Shown here one piece after another: positions 11,989 through 23,031 of a stretch of DNA of 64,000 nucleotides; position 1 is the first letter of the stretch, and each line of letters opens with the position of its first letter. The notes under the pieces are model-generated. The model ran no database searches. It saw only the letters and a list, made by a program, of their open reading frames with translations, and had not been told where the DNA came from. Source of the DNA: Pseudo-nitzschia pungens (taxonomy: Eukaryota; Bacillariophyta; Bacillariophyceae; Bacillariales; Bacillariaceae); contig CM074761.1 in NCBI GenBank assembly GCA_037355855.1, positions 5,847,346 to 5,911,345 on the forward strand, given 5' to 3'. A program made the position numbers and the translations under genes.

Positions 11989-12645
11989 GCGGTTGGTTGG
12001 TGACGTCGTAGCATTATAGTAAGGAGTAAATGGAGGAACTACGATGCCAACGAGGTATCGCGACAGCGAGAGGTTACGGAGTGACTTGCAACGATTTAGT
12101 TGGGATTATTGGAGGAGAAAACCTGGCTCATATTTTGTCAAAGATAGAATCCACTGAGGTAAACACTTTGTTAACCCATTATTTCAACCATGATCTCAAC
12201 AATCTCAACAGCTATGTGGGTGATATGATACCGAGGCATCGAAGCGCGGCACCTGCTATTCTAGTTTCACCATGTCGATTCATCTATTCTCAACCATATA
12301 ATCAACTAAGGATAGAAACCCAATTGTTGGTTTCATCTAGTGTCAATCTTAGAGTCAACTTCTTCTGACAGACCTAAAATAATAAAGGACATAATACTAG
12401 TAAAAATAATAAGCACGTTGATTGGTCAGCCAGGTGCTTGCAAATTTGCAAAGGTACCTGAAAGTGCAACACGTGCAAGCAAAAAATGCATTTTCCGAAC
12501 CACACCTGTCTGAAAATGCAAAAAGTGCGGTTTCCGCCATATGCGGTTGCGGTGAAGATTTTTTTTATAAACAACAACTCCCCAATCGAATCATTGCTTC
12601 GTATTTCTTACTAGTAGTTGTTCTTCGCTTTCCGGTTGTTCTCCT
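11989..12645. other. Convergent intergenic region
   Basis: This lies between the stop of the secreted-protein gene (plus) and the stop of the ABC1-like kinase gene (minus), so it must hold both 3' ends. A 112-codon ORF at 12,030-12,368 shows no motif and is not called. Confidence 0.5.
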
Positions 12646-15203
12646 CTACGCGTTGTAGTAGTATTTGCCCCGAAAAAGACCTCGATAGGCTGTCCGTATC
12701 CACGTCCCAAGGTCGTGCAGCTGGATCCGCAGCAATACGTTGGTGTACTCCAACCAATACCGGAACCGCAACACCGACAGGCTCATCAGGGACGACTCGG
12801 AGGCCCGACCGCCGCCGCAACCAGAGCCGCCTCCTCCCGTCGTTGCGCTCGTCTCCGCGTTTCCCGCGGTCGAACACAATGACGACGGAGTCGTTTTCTC
12901 GATCCGATGATCGTACACTGCCCGGGACGCGTACCTCCCGGCGATCACCAGAGTGTCGGTCGGGGACGATCCCAGAGCGGTGTCGATGTGCCGGAGGCAA
13001 TCGTTCATTTTGAGCAGCAGCAGCATCTGCGGCGGGAGGTCCCCCAGGAGTTTCACGATGTCTCCCAGGAATTGCTTGGCGTAGCCGCGAATGACGGCCC
13101 GATCGGCGGCCGCGGCGGTGGCCGCCTCGCTGGAAGCGGCACCGGCACTTGCACCGGCCATCGGGGCGGCGGCAAGGGACCGGCTCTTGGACCGCTCGAT
13201 GATCTCGTCGTACGGGCGCGCCGTCAGCATGGCGGCAAGCAACGGGTACATCTTGCGGACGCCCAACCGCGCGCAGGCGCCCTTGATGCCGTCGAGATCG
13301 GCCAGGAGCAGGGCGTTCCACAGCTCGGCGTACGCGATGCGAAAGTCGTCGTCGAGTCGCTTGTAGAGGCCGTGATCCACCAGAACCATCTCGGGAGCTC
13401 CCCCTCCGCGTTTGCTTTTGGATCGACGAATCAGGCAGTTTCCGGGATGGGGATCGCAGTGCACGAATCCGGAGCGAAAGACCTGCGACTGGAAGACGGA
13501 CGAGACCAATCGGGCGACATCGCTGCGACACACACCAAAAAAAAACACACAGAGAGAGAGAGAGAGAGAGCAAGTTAGTGACCCGTTTGTCGTTGGTGTT
13601 GCTGTTTTGCTCGGTCGTCCATCGTTTTTAGCTCGGTCGGTCGGTCGGTCGGTCGCTCCAATAACAAAGCCACTCACCTCTTCCTGAGTCCGGACGCCTC
13701 GAGGGCTTTCGCGTCCGTGGGCTTGAAGCCCTCTTCGAATTCCATCGTCAGCACCCGGGCCGACGTCGTTTCCCAGATCACCCCCGGGACGCGGCACCGC
13801 AGACCGGTTCGTTCCAGATCCGCGGCGGCCTCCTCCGCGTTCCGTCCCTCCGACCGGAAATCGAGTTCCTTCGGGAGCTGCGGCGCCATCTCGTCCGCGA
13901 TCCAGCCGAGTCGAAAGTCGGAACACACCGCGTCGATCAGGCGGACGACGGTGGTCACCGCGAGCAGATCGCCCCCCGCCGTTTCCCGCAATCCCTTGTG
14001 CTGGACCTTGACCGCCAGTTTTTTTCCGGTGCGCTTGCACCGCGCCGCGTGCACCTGGGCGAGTGACGCGGAGGCGATCGGGTTCGGGTCGAATGACTCG
14101 AACAAGTCGTCCGGAGATCGGCCCAGGTCTTCCTCGATCACCGCACGGACGTCGGCGAGGTCCGAGGTGGGCGCGTCGTCGAACAGGGAGGAGAGGACCT
14201 CGATGTATTCCTTCGGTACGAGGTAGTCGAGATTGGCCAGGTGCTGGCCGACCTTGATGTAGACTCCCCCGTTCTCCCGGCAGAGATTCAGCAGGCGTTC
14301 CGCCGAACGCTTGTGCAGTTTGCTCTTGCTGTTGCTCTTGCCGTCGGTGTGGCTGTCGCTGTCGGTGTTGCTGTTGCTGCCGAGAATCGCGTCGTTTCGG
14401 TCTTCCGCCAGGGCCAGTGCTTCCTCCGCCAGGGCCAGCTCGGCCGCGGCGTCCTGCATTCGTTGCTTTTGTTGGCGTTGCAGCTCGATTCGTTCCTCCA
14501 ACGAGAGCTGCTGCTGCTGCTGTTGTTGCTGCTTCTTTTTATTTGCGGTCCCGCGGGAGTATTCGATCTGGAGGGCTTCCAGTTTTCGTTCCTTCCGCTC
14601 CACGTCGGCCTCGAGCGCTTGGATCTCGGAGGATTCTTCCGTTGCCGAGGGGGAGGAGGAACCAAAAAAAAACTGAGAAAAGAACCGCGGGCCGTGTTGG
14701 AGTGGATGATGCTCCGTGATGAATTTGGCCACCTGGTAGTCGGCAACGATCCGGAACGCGGTGCCGAAGAGTCTCATCGCTCGGAGCGATGCCTCGAGCG
14801 TCGGGATCACCAGCGACGATGATGGCAGCGACAGCGACAGCGACGACGATGACGACAAGGATGGCGACGATAGCGATGAGGATAGCGACGAGAATGGCCA
14901 TGGCCATGGCACTGGAAATGGCACTGGAGATGGCAACTGAAACGAAGCGTGCGAAACGCTGTTGCACCTATCGCTGTCGCTGTCGCTGTCGAACTGGCTT
15001 TCGTTTCCGTTGCACGGAGTGGATTGTGTTGTTGTTGCTGTTGTTGCTGTTGTTGCTGTTGCTGTTGCTGCCGTTGGCATTGATTTCGAAGGAGACAACC
15101 ACTGCGATCGCAGCACCAGGGCTCCGGAGGCAGTAACGATGGCACCGGTGCCCACGAGGCCTCTCCGGGTCCAAACCAGTGGAGCAATCCGAGCGATTGT
15201 CAT
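12646..15203 (-). CDS. ABC1/ADCK (UbiB) family atypical kinase, organellar (2 exons)
   Basis: Exon 1 is 15,203-13,678 and exon 2 is 13,522-12,646, giving 800 residues. The intron (13,677-13,523, 155 bp) starts GTGAGTG and ends TGTCGCAG after a CT-rich tract. The ATG at 15,203 is the first real ATG. Family signatures: the KxGQ motif (YIKVGQ, about residue 316), the alanine-rich loop replacing the usual glycine loop (ASASLAQVHAAR, about 370-382), the catalytic HCDPHPGN (about 530) and the metal-binding LVDHG (about 556), which is DxG-like with histidine in the middle. ABC1 proteins act in mitochondria or plastids on prenyl-lipid (ubiquinone, plastoquinone) metabolism. The basic, serine-poor N-terminus (RIAPLVWTRRGLVG) suggests an organellar targeting peptide. 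The region from 90 to 250 is low-complexity with a polyglutamine run near residue 224, and a long insertion precedes KxGQ. The gene is divergent from the BspA-like gene at 16,152. Confidence 0.93.
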
Positions 15204-16151
15204 TTTTTGCTGGTCGTTTGCGTGCGGAGAACAAGACCACACAACAGTCACGTGGAAATCGGTCTTGGTGTTGGTGTTGGTGCTGGTGTCTTTCCGGGAT
15301 TCTTTGTTGGTTGGTTGGTTGGTTCGTTCGTTCGTTCGTTTCTTCTTCCGAAATGTTCCGATCTCGAATGCTTCCTTCTTCCTAGACGTTGCGAGTAACC
15401 TTACTTGTACCAGTATCGTACTCGTACGTGCTGCAGCTCGGCATTGGTTTGGATCGCTCTCGGTGACCGCGACAAGAGACTTTCGCAGAGATGCTCACGA
15501 GCGGCTTGCGGCTTGTCGACTCGAATGCCGTAATCCGTAATCTTACTCTCATCAAAATCAATCTAAACCCAACAATTCGATGGATTGCTTCTTGCCGTGC
15601 GTTTCGTTCTCGCTGCATCATAATTACCGGTAACCTTAAAATTACTGGTAAGATTACTGGTAAGTTACTGGTACGTGTACTGTAACCTTACCGTAAGGTT
15701 ACCCCAGGAATAAAGTAACCTTAATCTTGTTTCTTCTTCGACGGAAAATTAAAAACACAATTGAAAACACGAGTAATAAGACTTGTACAAGTCCGACTAC
15801 CAGTACGTACTTACTCGTGCGAATGCGAATGCGAATGCGAATGCGAATGCGAATGCGAATGCGAATGCGAATGCGAATGCGTTAACGTGTGCGAGTTTAC
15901 GATTAAGTGTAACCTTAATACCGTAAGTTACCGTATGGTAAAACAACGAGAAAATGACATGCAATGACGCGTATCCAGGTTTCGTCGTTTTCGGTACAAT
16001 ATACTACTGCTGTATGGTACTTGTAGTTTCACTGGAAAACTGTTTCCAAAATTTAATTTTTGTGGTTTTTCGAGTGGCGTATCTGACATATTCTGTCTTC
16101 GTTGCGGGTTTCCAAGTACGTTGCAGAAATTCTTCTATCTACAAAATCACC
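15204..16151. promoter_or_regulatory. Divergent promoter region with GTAACCTTA motifs and a hexanucleotide microsatellite
   Basis: This 950-bp spacer separates two divergently transcribed genes. It contains about ten GCGAAT hexamers (15,819-15,880) and a cluster of GTAACCTTA/TAAGGTTAC copies (near 15,628, 15,690-15,705, 15,715 and 15,910). The same motif recurs in other intergenic gaps. No TATA element is clear. An open frame extends upstream of the 16,152 ATG to 15,954, but it crosses AT-rich sequence and is not believed to be coding. Confidence 0.4.
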
Positions 16152-17387
16152 ATGCTCTTTGAGACCATTGCCATTACAACCCTCGCAGGATGTGCCACTG
16201 CAAGCAAAGTTGGAGATCAAGGGGGTGATATGCAAGCAAGACTCGCCAGCAACGAACCATGGGTGAGTCTTGACAACCTTGGCAACCACAAAGTCCTTCC
16301 GAAGAAACGCCCAAGTGACAAGGCCATGTTTCTTCGGTATGATTCTGATGTGTTTCAGGAAATGAACACTCCCCTTGCCAATGCAATTGATGACGGTGCT
16401 GAGACCAATGAGAATGGCACTATTGATGCTCCAGATCTTGGTATTTTGGAAATGGAAATTGTTGAGGAGGGAGAGGAAGATTCTGGATCAAGTGGGACAC
16501 CCGATTGGGATGCACAGCTCGGGCGCAATCTTGATGGAACTTCACCTGGAACAATGGATTGTGAGGTGTATTGTGCTGAACGTCCTGTGATTCAAAACTC
16601 CGATAGTTTTAGTGAGATGATTTACAACTGCACTGTGGAGTACAACTATTATGGTGACAGATTGGATTGTCCGTATGCTCTTGTTCCATTGAACTGCTGG
16701 AATATTACCGGAGTCATAGACATGAGGTTCGCATTTCAGTTGAGTGAAGAATTCAATGAGCCGTTGAACTGTTGGGATGTGTCTCGAGTGATTAAAATGG
16801 AATTCATGTTTTCTGGCACACGCTATTTCAACCAGCCACTCAATGAATGGGACGTTTCTAAAGTTTACAACATGGATCGAATGTTTAGCAAGGCATATTC
16901 TTTCAACCAGCCACTAAATGAATGGGATGTTTCTCGAGTCAAAAATACGTATCAAATGTTTCAGAACGCTACTGATTTCAATCAGCCACTCAATGAATGG
17001 GATGTTTCTCAAGTGTACAACATGGAGTCGATGTTTTCTCGCGCTTCTTCTTTCAATCAGCCTCTCAATGAATGGGATGTTTCTCAAGTCGCAAATATGG
17101 ATTCTTTGTTTCAATTTGCCAGTAGTTTCAACCAGCCACTCAATGAATGGGATGTTTCTCAAGTAACTGACATGGGTTCTATGTTTTATTCTGCCAGTAG
17201 TTTCAACCAGCCACTCAATGAATGGGATGTTTCTCGAGTCAAAGACATAGAACGGATGTTTTTTAATGCAACTGCCTTCAACCAGCCACCCGATGGGCGT
17301 CCCTCTTCATCCCCCTTCAACAAGGTATCTCACCTCTACCACAATCTCCTTTTGTTAGCCTTTGTTGCTGGTCAAATGATGTGGTAA
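16152..17387 (+). CDS. Secreted protein with BspA-type (DUF285) repeats
   Basis: 411 residues from the ATG at 16,152 (context ATCACCATG). The N-terminus (MLFETIAITTLAGCATAS) looks like a signal peptide. An acidic region follows, and from about residue 195 to 380 there are seven to eight repeats of about 25 residues with the consensus FNQPLNEWDVS-x2-x2-M-x2-MF. This is the BspA-like / 'Mycoplasma protein of unknown function' DUF285 repeat, an LRR-related solenoid known from bacterial surface proteins and from diatoms and other protists. Such proteins are usually adhesive or surface-exposed. The repeats are well conserved at nucleotide level, so recent unit expansion is likely. The last 20 residues (HLYHNLLLLAFVAGQMMW) depart from the repeat, and their DNA is duplicated at about 17,936-17,994. 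Confidence 0.85.
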   Translation: MLFETIAITTLAGCATASKVGDQGGDMQARLASNEPWVSLDNLGNHKVLPKKRPSDKAMFLRYDSDVFQEMNTPLANAIDDGAETNENGTIDAPDLGILEMEIVEEGEEDSGSSGTPDWDAQLGRNLDGTSPGTMDCEVYCAERPVIQNSDSFSEMIYNCTVEYNYYGDRLDCPYALVPLNCWNITGVIDMRFAFQLSEEFNEPLNCWDVSRVIKMEFMFSGTRYFNQPLNEWDVSKVYNMDRMFSKAYSFNQPLNEWDVSRVKNTYQMFQNATDFNQPLNEWDVSQVYNMESMFSRASSFNQPLNEWDVSQVANMDSLFQFASSFNQPLNEWDVSQVTDMGSMFYSASSFNQPLNEWDVSRVKDIERMFFNATAFNQPPDGRPSSSPFNKVSHLYHNLLLLAFVAGQMMW

Positions 17388-18480
17388 GGGTACTATTGAT
17401 GTAACTCACTCAGTAGCGTAACAAGTCGTAAAAATTGACATTAAGGAAATTCTTTTTTTCATTGAGTCATGTGTTTCAATCGATCGACGTTCCTTCTACT
17501 GCTGCTGCTGCTGCTGATGCTACAATGGACCGTCGTTCCTCCTGTTCATGTTTCGATCGACAGACGTTGCTGCGGCAGTCGAAATCGGGGTTTCTCCTGC
17601 TGGTATAATCGATCACTGCCACTGGTACAAAATGAACGGAGAAAAGAAGTTTGAGTCGATCCAGCACTGCAGCAAAACACCGACTTGTAGAGACAGCAAT
17701 GAACAGGTGATATTCGTACTATCAAACTACTACTCACCCCTGATTCGTTACTCCATTGTCTTCGTTGCTCCGTTGTTTTTGTTTTGTCATTTTTGTTCTA
17801 TCATTTTTGTTGCTCCACCGTTTTCTTGTTTCGTCCTTTCTTCCTTTCATTGCTCCATTGTTCTTCCCTTGTTTCTTTCTTTCTTTCCTTCATTCTTTTG
17901 TTCATCATTTTGTCGCTCCACTGTTTCACTTGCATCTCACCTCTACCAAAACCTCCTTCTGTTCGCCGTTGTTGCCGGTCAAATGCTGTGGTAGAGGTAC
18001 GATAGTGACAAGCTTCTACTCAGTACCTGCGGTCGGGACTGTTTGGAGGGCTCGTATAGTCGGTAGATTTTGTACAAGTTTGGGGATTTTGTTGTTTTAA
18101 TGTTTTGCTTACTTTAATTGTGAGCAGAAATGAATCCACTCTAATTTCCTAATTTTGCTAATTCTTGTTTCTTGGTCACACGTATTCTCGTGTTGTTTCT
18201 TATTTTCTTACATGCATTCTCGTGTTATTTTGTCATTTCTTTTGTTCCGGTCCATTCATTCCCAGCCCCATACATCTGTATACTGGATCCTGTAGGAATA
18301 CACTTAGAGCTCTGTAATCTTGGTACTTATGCTCTTATTTTTAGTACCTGGGAATGTTCGGACCGGTAGGAGGTAATTCTTCTTTGATCATTTTAATCGG
18401 GCAAGTCACTGTTTCAAGCACGACTGGAGGTCACGTCCAAACAGGGACACGCGACAAACAACATGGCGAAGGATGATACG
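17388..18480. other. Intergenic, CT-rich, with a duplicate of the upstream gene's 3' end
   Basis: About 17,932-17,997 repeats the last ~60 bp of the BspA-like gene (CTCACCTCTACC...GTCAAATG.TGTGGTA) and is preceded by a long TTC/CTT-rich stretch. The 148-codon ORF at 17,548-17,994 ending in this copy has no other support. The rest holds nothing recognisable. Confidence 0.5.
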
Positions 18481-19080
18481 AAGTATTAGCGTACCGAACA
18501 AAACATTTCCACCCGAAATACCCTATCTGCGTTCCCTTCGACTTCATTTGTCGTATCTGCGTTCCGAGCACCCTCAAAACGGAGCCTGGAACGCAGATAC
18601 GACAAACGAAGTCGAAGGGAACGCAGATAGGGTATTTTGAGTCAAATTTTTTTGGTCGGTACGCTAATAGTGTAAAAAACCAAATTGGGGATAAATTCGG
18701 TACGCAAATCTGGTATTGAAAACAGATGATATTTTTGTCTGTATTTACATACAATAAAAGTATGCTCAACAGTATTTTTAACAGTACTAGGGCAATATTG
18801 TGTGCACCTGGAGATGCACGGTGCACCATAACTTGCACAATAACATGCACGGTAACATTGACGGTAACATGCACGGTAACATGGATGATTAAAATACTAC
18901 ATTACTGTATATGTTCATTGAGTGACTGTTTTTAATACCAGATTTGCGTACCGAATTCATCCCCGTTTTGGTTTTTAACCCTATTAGCGTACCAACCAAA
19001 GAATTTCGACTCAAAATACACTATCTGCGTTCCCTTCGACTTCGTTTGTCGTATCTGCGTTCCGAGCACCCTCAAAACTA
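18481..19080. repeat. Compound inverted repeat element
   Basis: Three copies of a ~95-140 bp block share the core TCTGCGTTCCCTTCGACTTC and the end GTTCCGAGCACCCTCAAAAC. They lie at 18,485-18,579 (forward), about 18,590-18,718 (reverse) and 18,937-19,078 (forward). The second and third copies are inverted over ~135 bp, including GGTACGCTAAT and CCAGATTTGCGTACCGAATT stretches, and flank 218 bp of unrelated sequence (18,719-18,936) that contains several TAACATGCACGG copies. A partial copy lies at 9,420-9,470. The shape suggests a MITE-like terminal-inverted-repeat element. Confidence 0.7.
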
Positions 19081-19677
19081 ATACTTCGAACCAAACTGCT
19101 GCATACCCCCGAGTAGTTCCACCACCTCCTGGGTGTGGAAGTGACTTTCTGGGAAAAAGGCTCAGATGCACTCTCGATGCAAGGTTTGCTCTAGACAAGG
19201 AAATTGGGTTCAACAGGTGTGTTGCAACAGGATTTGGGCAATCACCATGGTCCGGGTCGAAACAAGAAGGTGTTGTCAAAAGAATGAAAAAAATCAATGT
19301 TCTGACAACGGTGTCAAAACAGAGCCCAATTGAGCACCATTGATCCTACACTAAATTACGTAGAAATTTGTACTACAGAGTTTTTCAGAGTTTGCGTCGA
19401 ATCAACGTAAAAAGTAAAAACGCTTTTTTTTTCTGCTTTTAATTAATTAAAATAAAAAAAGGCGGGGGGATCAGCTGATAGGAATTCCGTAGTAACCTTA
19501 CCCCAGAAACCAAGTAAATAAGGCAAAACTCCCCCGCCCCTGCAAACTGACAAACACGAGTAACTTACCAAGCGTTTGTTGAGCTGCGCTACGCTGCAGT
19601 TGACACGGGACTCGTTCAATTGTTGAGATTACAGCAACCGCATTCTGTTCGTCGCTAAAGCAACAGCGATTTCGACC
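19081..19677. other. Upstream region of the DUF6824 gene
   Basis: Non-coding. A GTAACCTTACCCCAG motif near 19,491 resembles the one at 15,692-15,705. Runs of A and T occur near 19,420-19,460. Confidence 0.4.
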
Positions 19678-21798
19678 ATGGACTTTCAGGAACGACATGG
19701 TGACAACGACGACAACGACGACGACGACGACAACGACGACAACAAGTGGTTTTCCAACACCCAAGTGAGACATGTCCTGTCGAAGGCACTCCTCGGCCTT
19801 TCGTTCAAGGATCGGAAAGATGTCGAGGAAGAGATCCACGGCGTCTCCAGCATGGAACGGGACGAAACCCCCGAACTTGTCCGGGAATCCCTCGCGGAGA
19901 TGATGCACGAACTGGAATACGTCATTCCCCCCAACCTAAAAATGGGGTACATGCACGCCAAGATTCACTATCCGAGCTCGTACGTACACCAACCCTTTTT
20001 TCGGCTGCGATTTCTGCGCTCTACCCTCTTTGATGGGCGCCATGCTGCTATGCGTGTGGTCAGGTTTCTCGACTTGGTTCGGGAGCACTTTGGAGACCAG
20101 TGCCTTCAGCGACCGCCGGAGCTCGAAGACTTTTCGAAGGCCGAGCAGAGAATGCTAAAGCGGGGGACAATTCAGTTCATGCCCTATCGGGATCGAGCCG
20201 GCCGCAAAATATTGGTCGTTGTGCCGGGTGACATACCCGGTATCACGCAGCATTTCCGTGTACGTTTCCAGATTTTCGCTCGTGTTGTTACCGCCAGCAT
20301 GGGTGTTGTTGACTTTTTTTTTTTTAATCATTGGCTACGAAATCGAATGGACCTTCCAATCGAAGGCCAGCTCTCTCACAGATTCCGTATTTTTGCGCTG
20401 GTCTTTATGGCATCTGCGATAATTCAATTTCTCTTCGATGCATCGCATCGCGTCGCATTCCATTTTAATTTGATCTGCTGTATTGAACTTACGATTTTGC
20501 AATGGAATCTGAACAGAGAAAAGCGCTCCTATATTTGTGCTGGCTTTCCGGATCCAACGGCCTTGGAGAAGACCTGGAAACACAACGCAAGGGGCTCGTC
20601 GTCCTAGCGTGGTTCACGTCGACCAAGCTTCTGCACCCCAAACAATTGTTTGCGAGGGGCCTGAAAGATACCTTTCCACATCGCGTTGTGGGCTGTCACG
20701 TGTGCATGCCCAACGCAGAACAATTCATAATGGGTCGCTTTCTGTTCGCTGCCGCGGTGCGGGGGCGCATCAGAATCCACACTGGTACGTAGTGATAATG
20801 CAGGTTTTGGTTGCAACAATGAAAAAAATCGGGGGCGATTCCCCTGCAGTTGGTTATCGGTGTTTTTTTTGGATTCCGCCCCGATCCTAGCGCGAATTCA
20901 GAGATGGACTCATCAATTGGGGTTTCGTTCGGATCACACCGCTTCGAATTTTTGATTTGATTGCATTGGATTGGATCGGATTGCACTGCACTGCATTACA
21001 TCTCAACTCACCCCACTTTCTCGGTCATCATTTGCCCGCTGGACGGATTTGGTTGTCTCTGTTGCATCGAATGAATTAGGATCGGCGATGGAAATCCTCT
21101 ACACACTCTGTGCGTTCGGAATCCCAGTGCAAACTCTGCCGATCACGAATGGTGGCCAGATCAAGACCAACAACGTGACCCAATGGTTCAAGACACGAAA
21201 AATCATCGAAGAAACAAAAGACTCCAGCCACCTAACCAACATCGTGGAATTCCCAAACTCGAGCGACATTATTTTCAAACGCGGTGGCAACGCGTTTCAC
21301 AACCCGGGCAACATCAAATTCCGGAGCATAATCGAGCAAAAATACAATCACGAAGGATTCAATATGATCACGCAGTCGGCTCTGACGTCGGAACTACGAG
21401 AAGTCCTCTGCCGTGAATCCTTTCGGATCGTGGTGTGGAACGACAAACTTGCGCGGTACCTGGTGTGCAAGGATGAGAAAACGATACACGGAAAGGTCGA
21501 ATACCTGATCCGAGCCTATCGCAAGACGGTGGTCACCACGGAAAAGCTGCAGAGTTCGACCTCCGCTTTTCGATTTCAACCCCTCGAGGGCAACACGGGC
21601 ACCACCCGTCGATGCATCGTGGACTGTTGCGTGGCCTCTTCCGATACGTCGAGCCGGAAACGATTGAAGACCGCCGATGGTCGCCTCCGCAGCGATCATT
21701 TGAGTAATGTCGATATCAGCGATATCAGTGACAGCGAGGGAAGCGTTTTTTCGTCCTGCACCTCCAGGATGTCGTCTGCTGCGACTCGGCATTACTAG
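19678..21798 (+). CDS. CRAL-TRIO-like/DUF6824 two-domain protein (3 exons)
   Basis: Exons 19,678-20,259, 20,517-20,784 and 21,080-21,798 give 522 residues. Intron 1 (257 bp) is GTACGT...AACAG in phase 0. Intron 2 (295 bp) is GTACGT...ATTAG in phase 1, rebuilding a glycine codon. Both junctions keep family-like sequence intact (GITQHFR/RKALLYLCW and RIHTG/SAMEILYTL). The first ~280 residues carry an N-terminal Asp/Asn-rich patch, then a helical FLRSTLFDGRHAAMRVVRFL segment and a RDRAGRKILVV segment typical of CRAL-TRIO-like lipid-binding proteins. The C-terminal part has a DUF6824-type motif (IIFKRGGNAFHNPGN, about residue 346), a domain that I know as widespread in diatoms and possibly DNA-binding. 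The tail is Ser/Asp-rich. The function is unknown. The exons sit in three different frames, so the splice model matters. Confidence 0.8.
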
Positions 21799-22380
21799 TG
21801 TATACCGTTCGAAGGAGTGTAGACCTGCAAATCGCCACACCAGCTAACGCAAAGGGTTTATGTATTGCAGCCGACAACGGAAGAGATTTGTATCACTTTT
21901 GTGGACTCTTGCCGAATCCCGTTCCGGGAATCACTTTGTTGTTGGTGATGGTATGGTGGTAGAAACTACGGGTCAAAACGCGAGTCAATCGGAAAATTTG
22001 ATCTGTTGCCCGATTTCGCAATTTTACTTCTCTCCTTCCTGTGCCGGAGCTAGCTAGGAACGCGAGAAGTTACAGGAACTGATGTTGAAGTACATTTTTC
22101 TACGCACATTTGTAGGATCTACAGCAAGAGCATTTACTGATACTGACAATGCTCATCTTTTCAACCTATCGGAAAACAATTTAGGATCTACATCAGCAAC
22201 AGTTGTGAACTCAGATAGTAATGCATGCCTTTCCTAGTTTTCCGTCCAAATTTGTCGCCTTGCAGGGGCGAGGGAGTTGTTCTGCCGTATTTGCTTGGTT
22301 TTTAGCGTATGTAGGATAAGTAGGAATTTGTACATCATGTGAACCAAGCACTAAGAAGATTAAACTTCATATCAATGTAG
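21799..22380. other. Intergenic, no gene recognised
   Basis: The 3' flank of the DUF6824 gene followed by AT-rich sequence. A 65-codon ORF at 21,860-22,057 has no motif. Confidence 0.4.
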
Positions 22381-22736
22381 TAGTGGTACTAACAAGGTAT
22401 CTGAGTGGTATCATGAACCATGTAATGATAGTAGTAGTACTATTACTACTAGTATTGCTCGTCAGCAAATAAGGAGTGCTGGTGACAGCAGTAATACTAC
22501 TACTAGTACTAGTAACAACAGCAGCACGCTGGGTGCTGGTGGCAAATACTAGTACTAGTAGTAGTAGTACTAGTAGTGAGACTACAGAGAGTACTGTTCA
22601 AGGCGCTGTTGCATACACTTAGACACTACTGGATACTCGCCTAGGGTACAAAGGAATCGATCGATAGTTTAAAGGTGATGAGAACATGAGAAGTGAGCTA
22701 AACGCAGCTCAGCTTTCTTGTATCCGTGACACATTG
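22381..22736. repeat. ~1.06 kb repeat family, left part of the copy split by the retroelement
   Basis: This stretch carries the landmarks of the repeat also seen at 33.0-35.3 kb and 54.9-55.6 kb: ATTGCTCGTCAGCAAATA, GAGACTACAGAG, GGTACAAAGGAATCGATCG and GAGCTAAACGCAGCTCAGC. The remainder of this copy resumes at 32,856 with GAGCTCTGTAGCG and GGAGTAGCG, which follow in the same order in the other copies. CTAGTAGTAGTA-type simple repeats dominate 22,420-22,575. Confidence 0.75.
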
Positions 22737-23012
22737 GTATCCTATGGGATACCCCGGCGCCGTCTCGGGTGTACGTCAACTTCGGAGTGCACGTACTCTG
22801 TGCTCACATTTGTATACTAGGTCATACGCGGTATACACTATGTCTATTCTGTAGTGATGGCGGATTGACGAAGCTTTAGGCGAATGTGTGGTATAGCGTG
22901 CGCGCGCGTGTGCGCGGTAGCTATCTAGTCACTAACCCGAACCCTAATCGGGGTGGGACCCCTATGTAGTAGGGGTATGTAGGGTTAGTACAGTGCACAG
23001 AGAGTCCTTGCC
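22737..23012. repeat. Split direct repeat A1
   Basis: 276 bp, from GTATCCTATGGGATACCCC to AGAGAGTCCTTGCC. It matches A2 at 23,369-23,646 apart from a 2-bp CT deletion in the TTTGTATACTAGG segment. It contains alternating GCGCGCGCGTGTGCGC and a palindromic GTGGGACCCC stretch. Confidence 0.92.
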
Positions 23013-23031
23013 GGGTGGGCGGGCGGGAGTT

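Noticed and set aside
12030..12368. 112-codon ORF between convergent genes
   Set aside because: No motif and it lies where two 3' untranslated regions are expected.
15954..16151. N-terminal extension of the BspA-like ORF
   Set aside because: Open by chance; the ATG at 16,152 gives a signal peptide at the N-terminus, as expected of a surface protein.
17548..18100. 148- and 114-codon ORFs downstream of the BspA-like gene
   Set aside because: Mostly Phe/Leu/Ser from a TTC-rich stretch; only the duplicated tail is of interest, reported separately.
22920..23000. AACCCTAA and AGGGTTA in repeat A look telomeric
   Set aside because: Only single copies that are part of the repeated unit; no telomere array.
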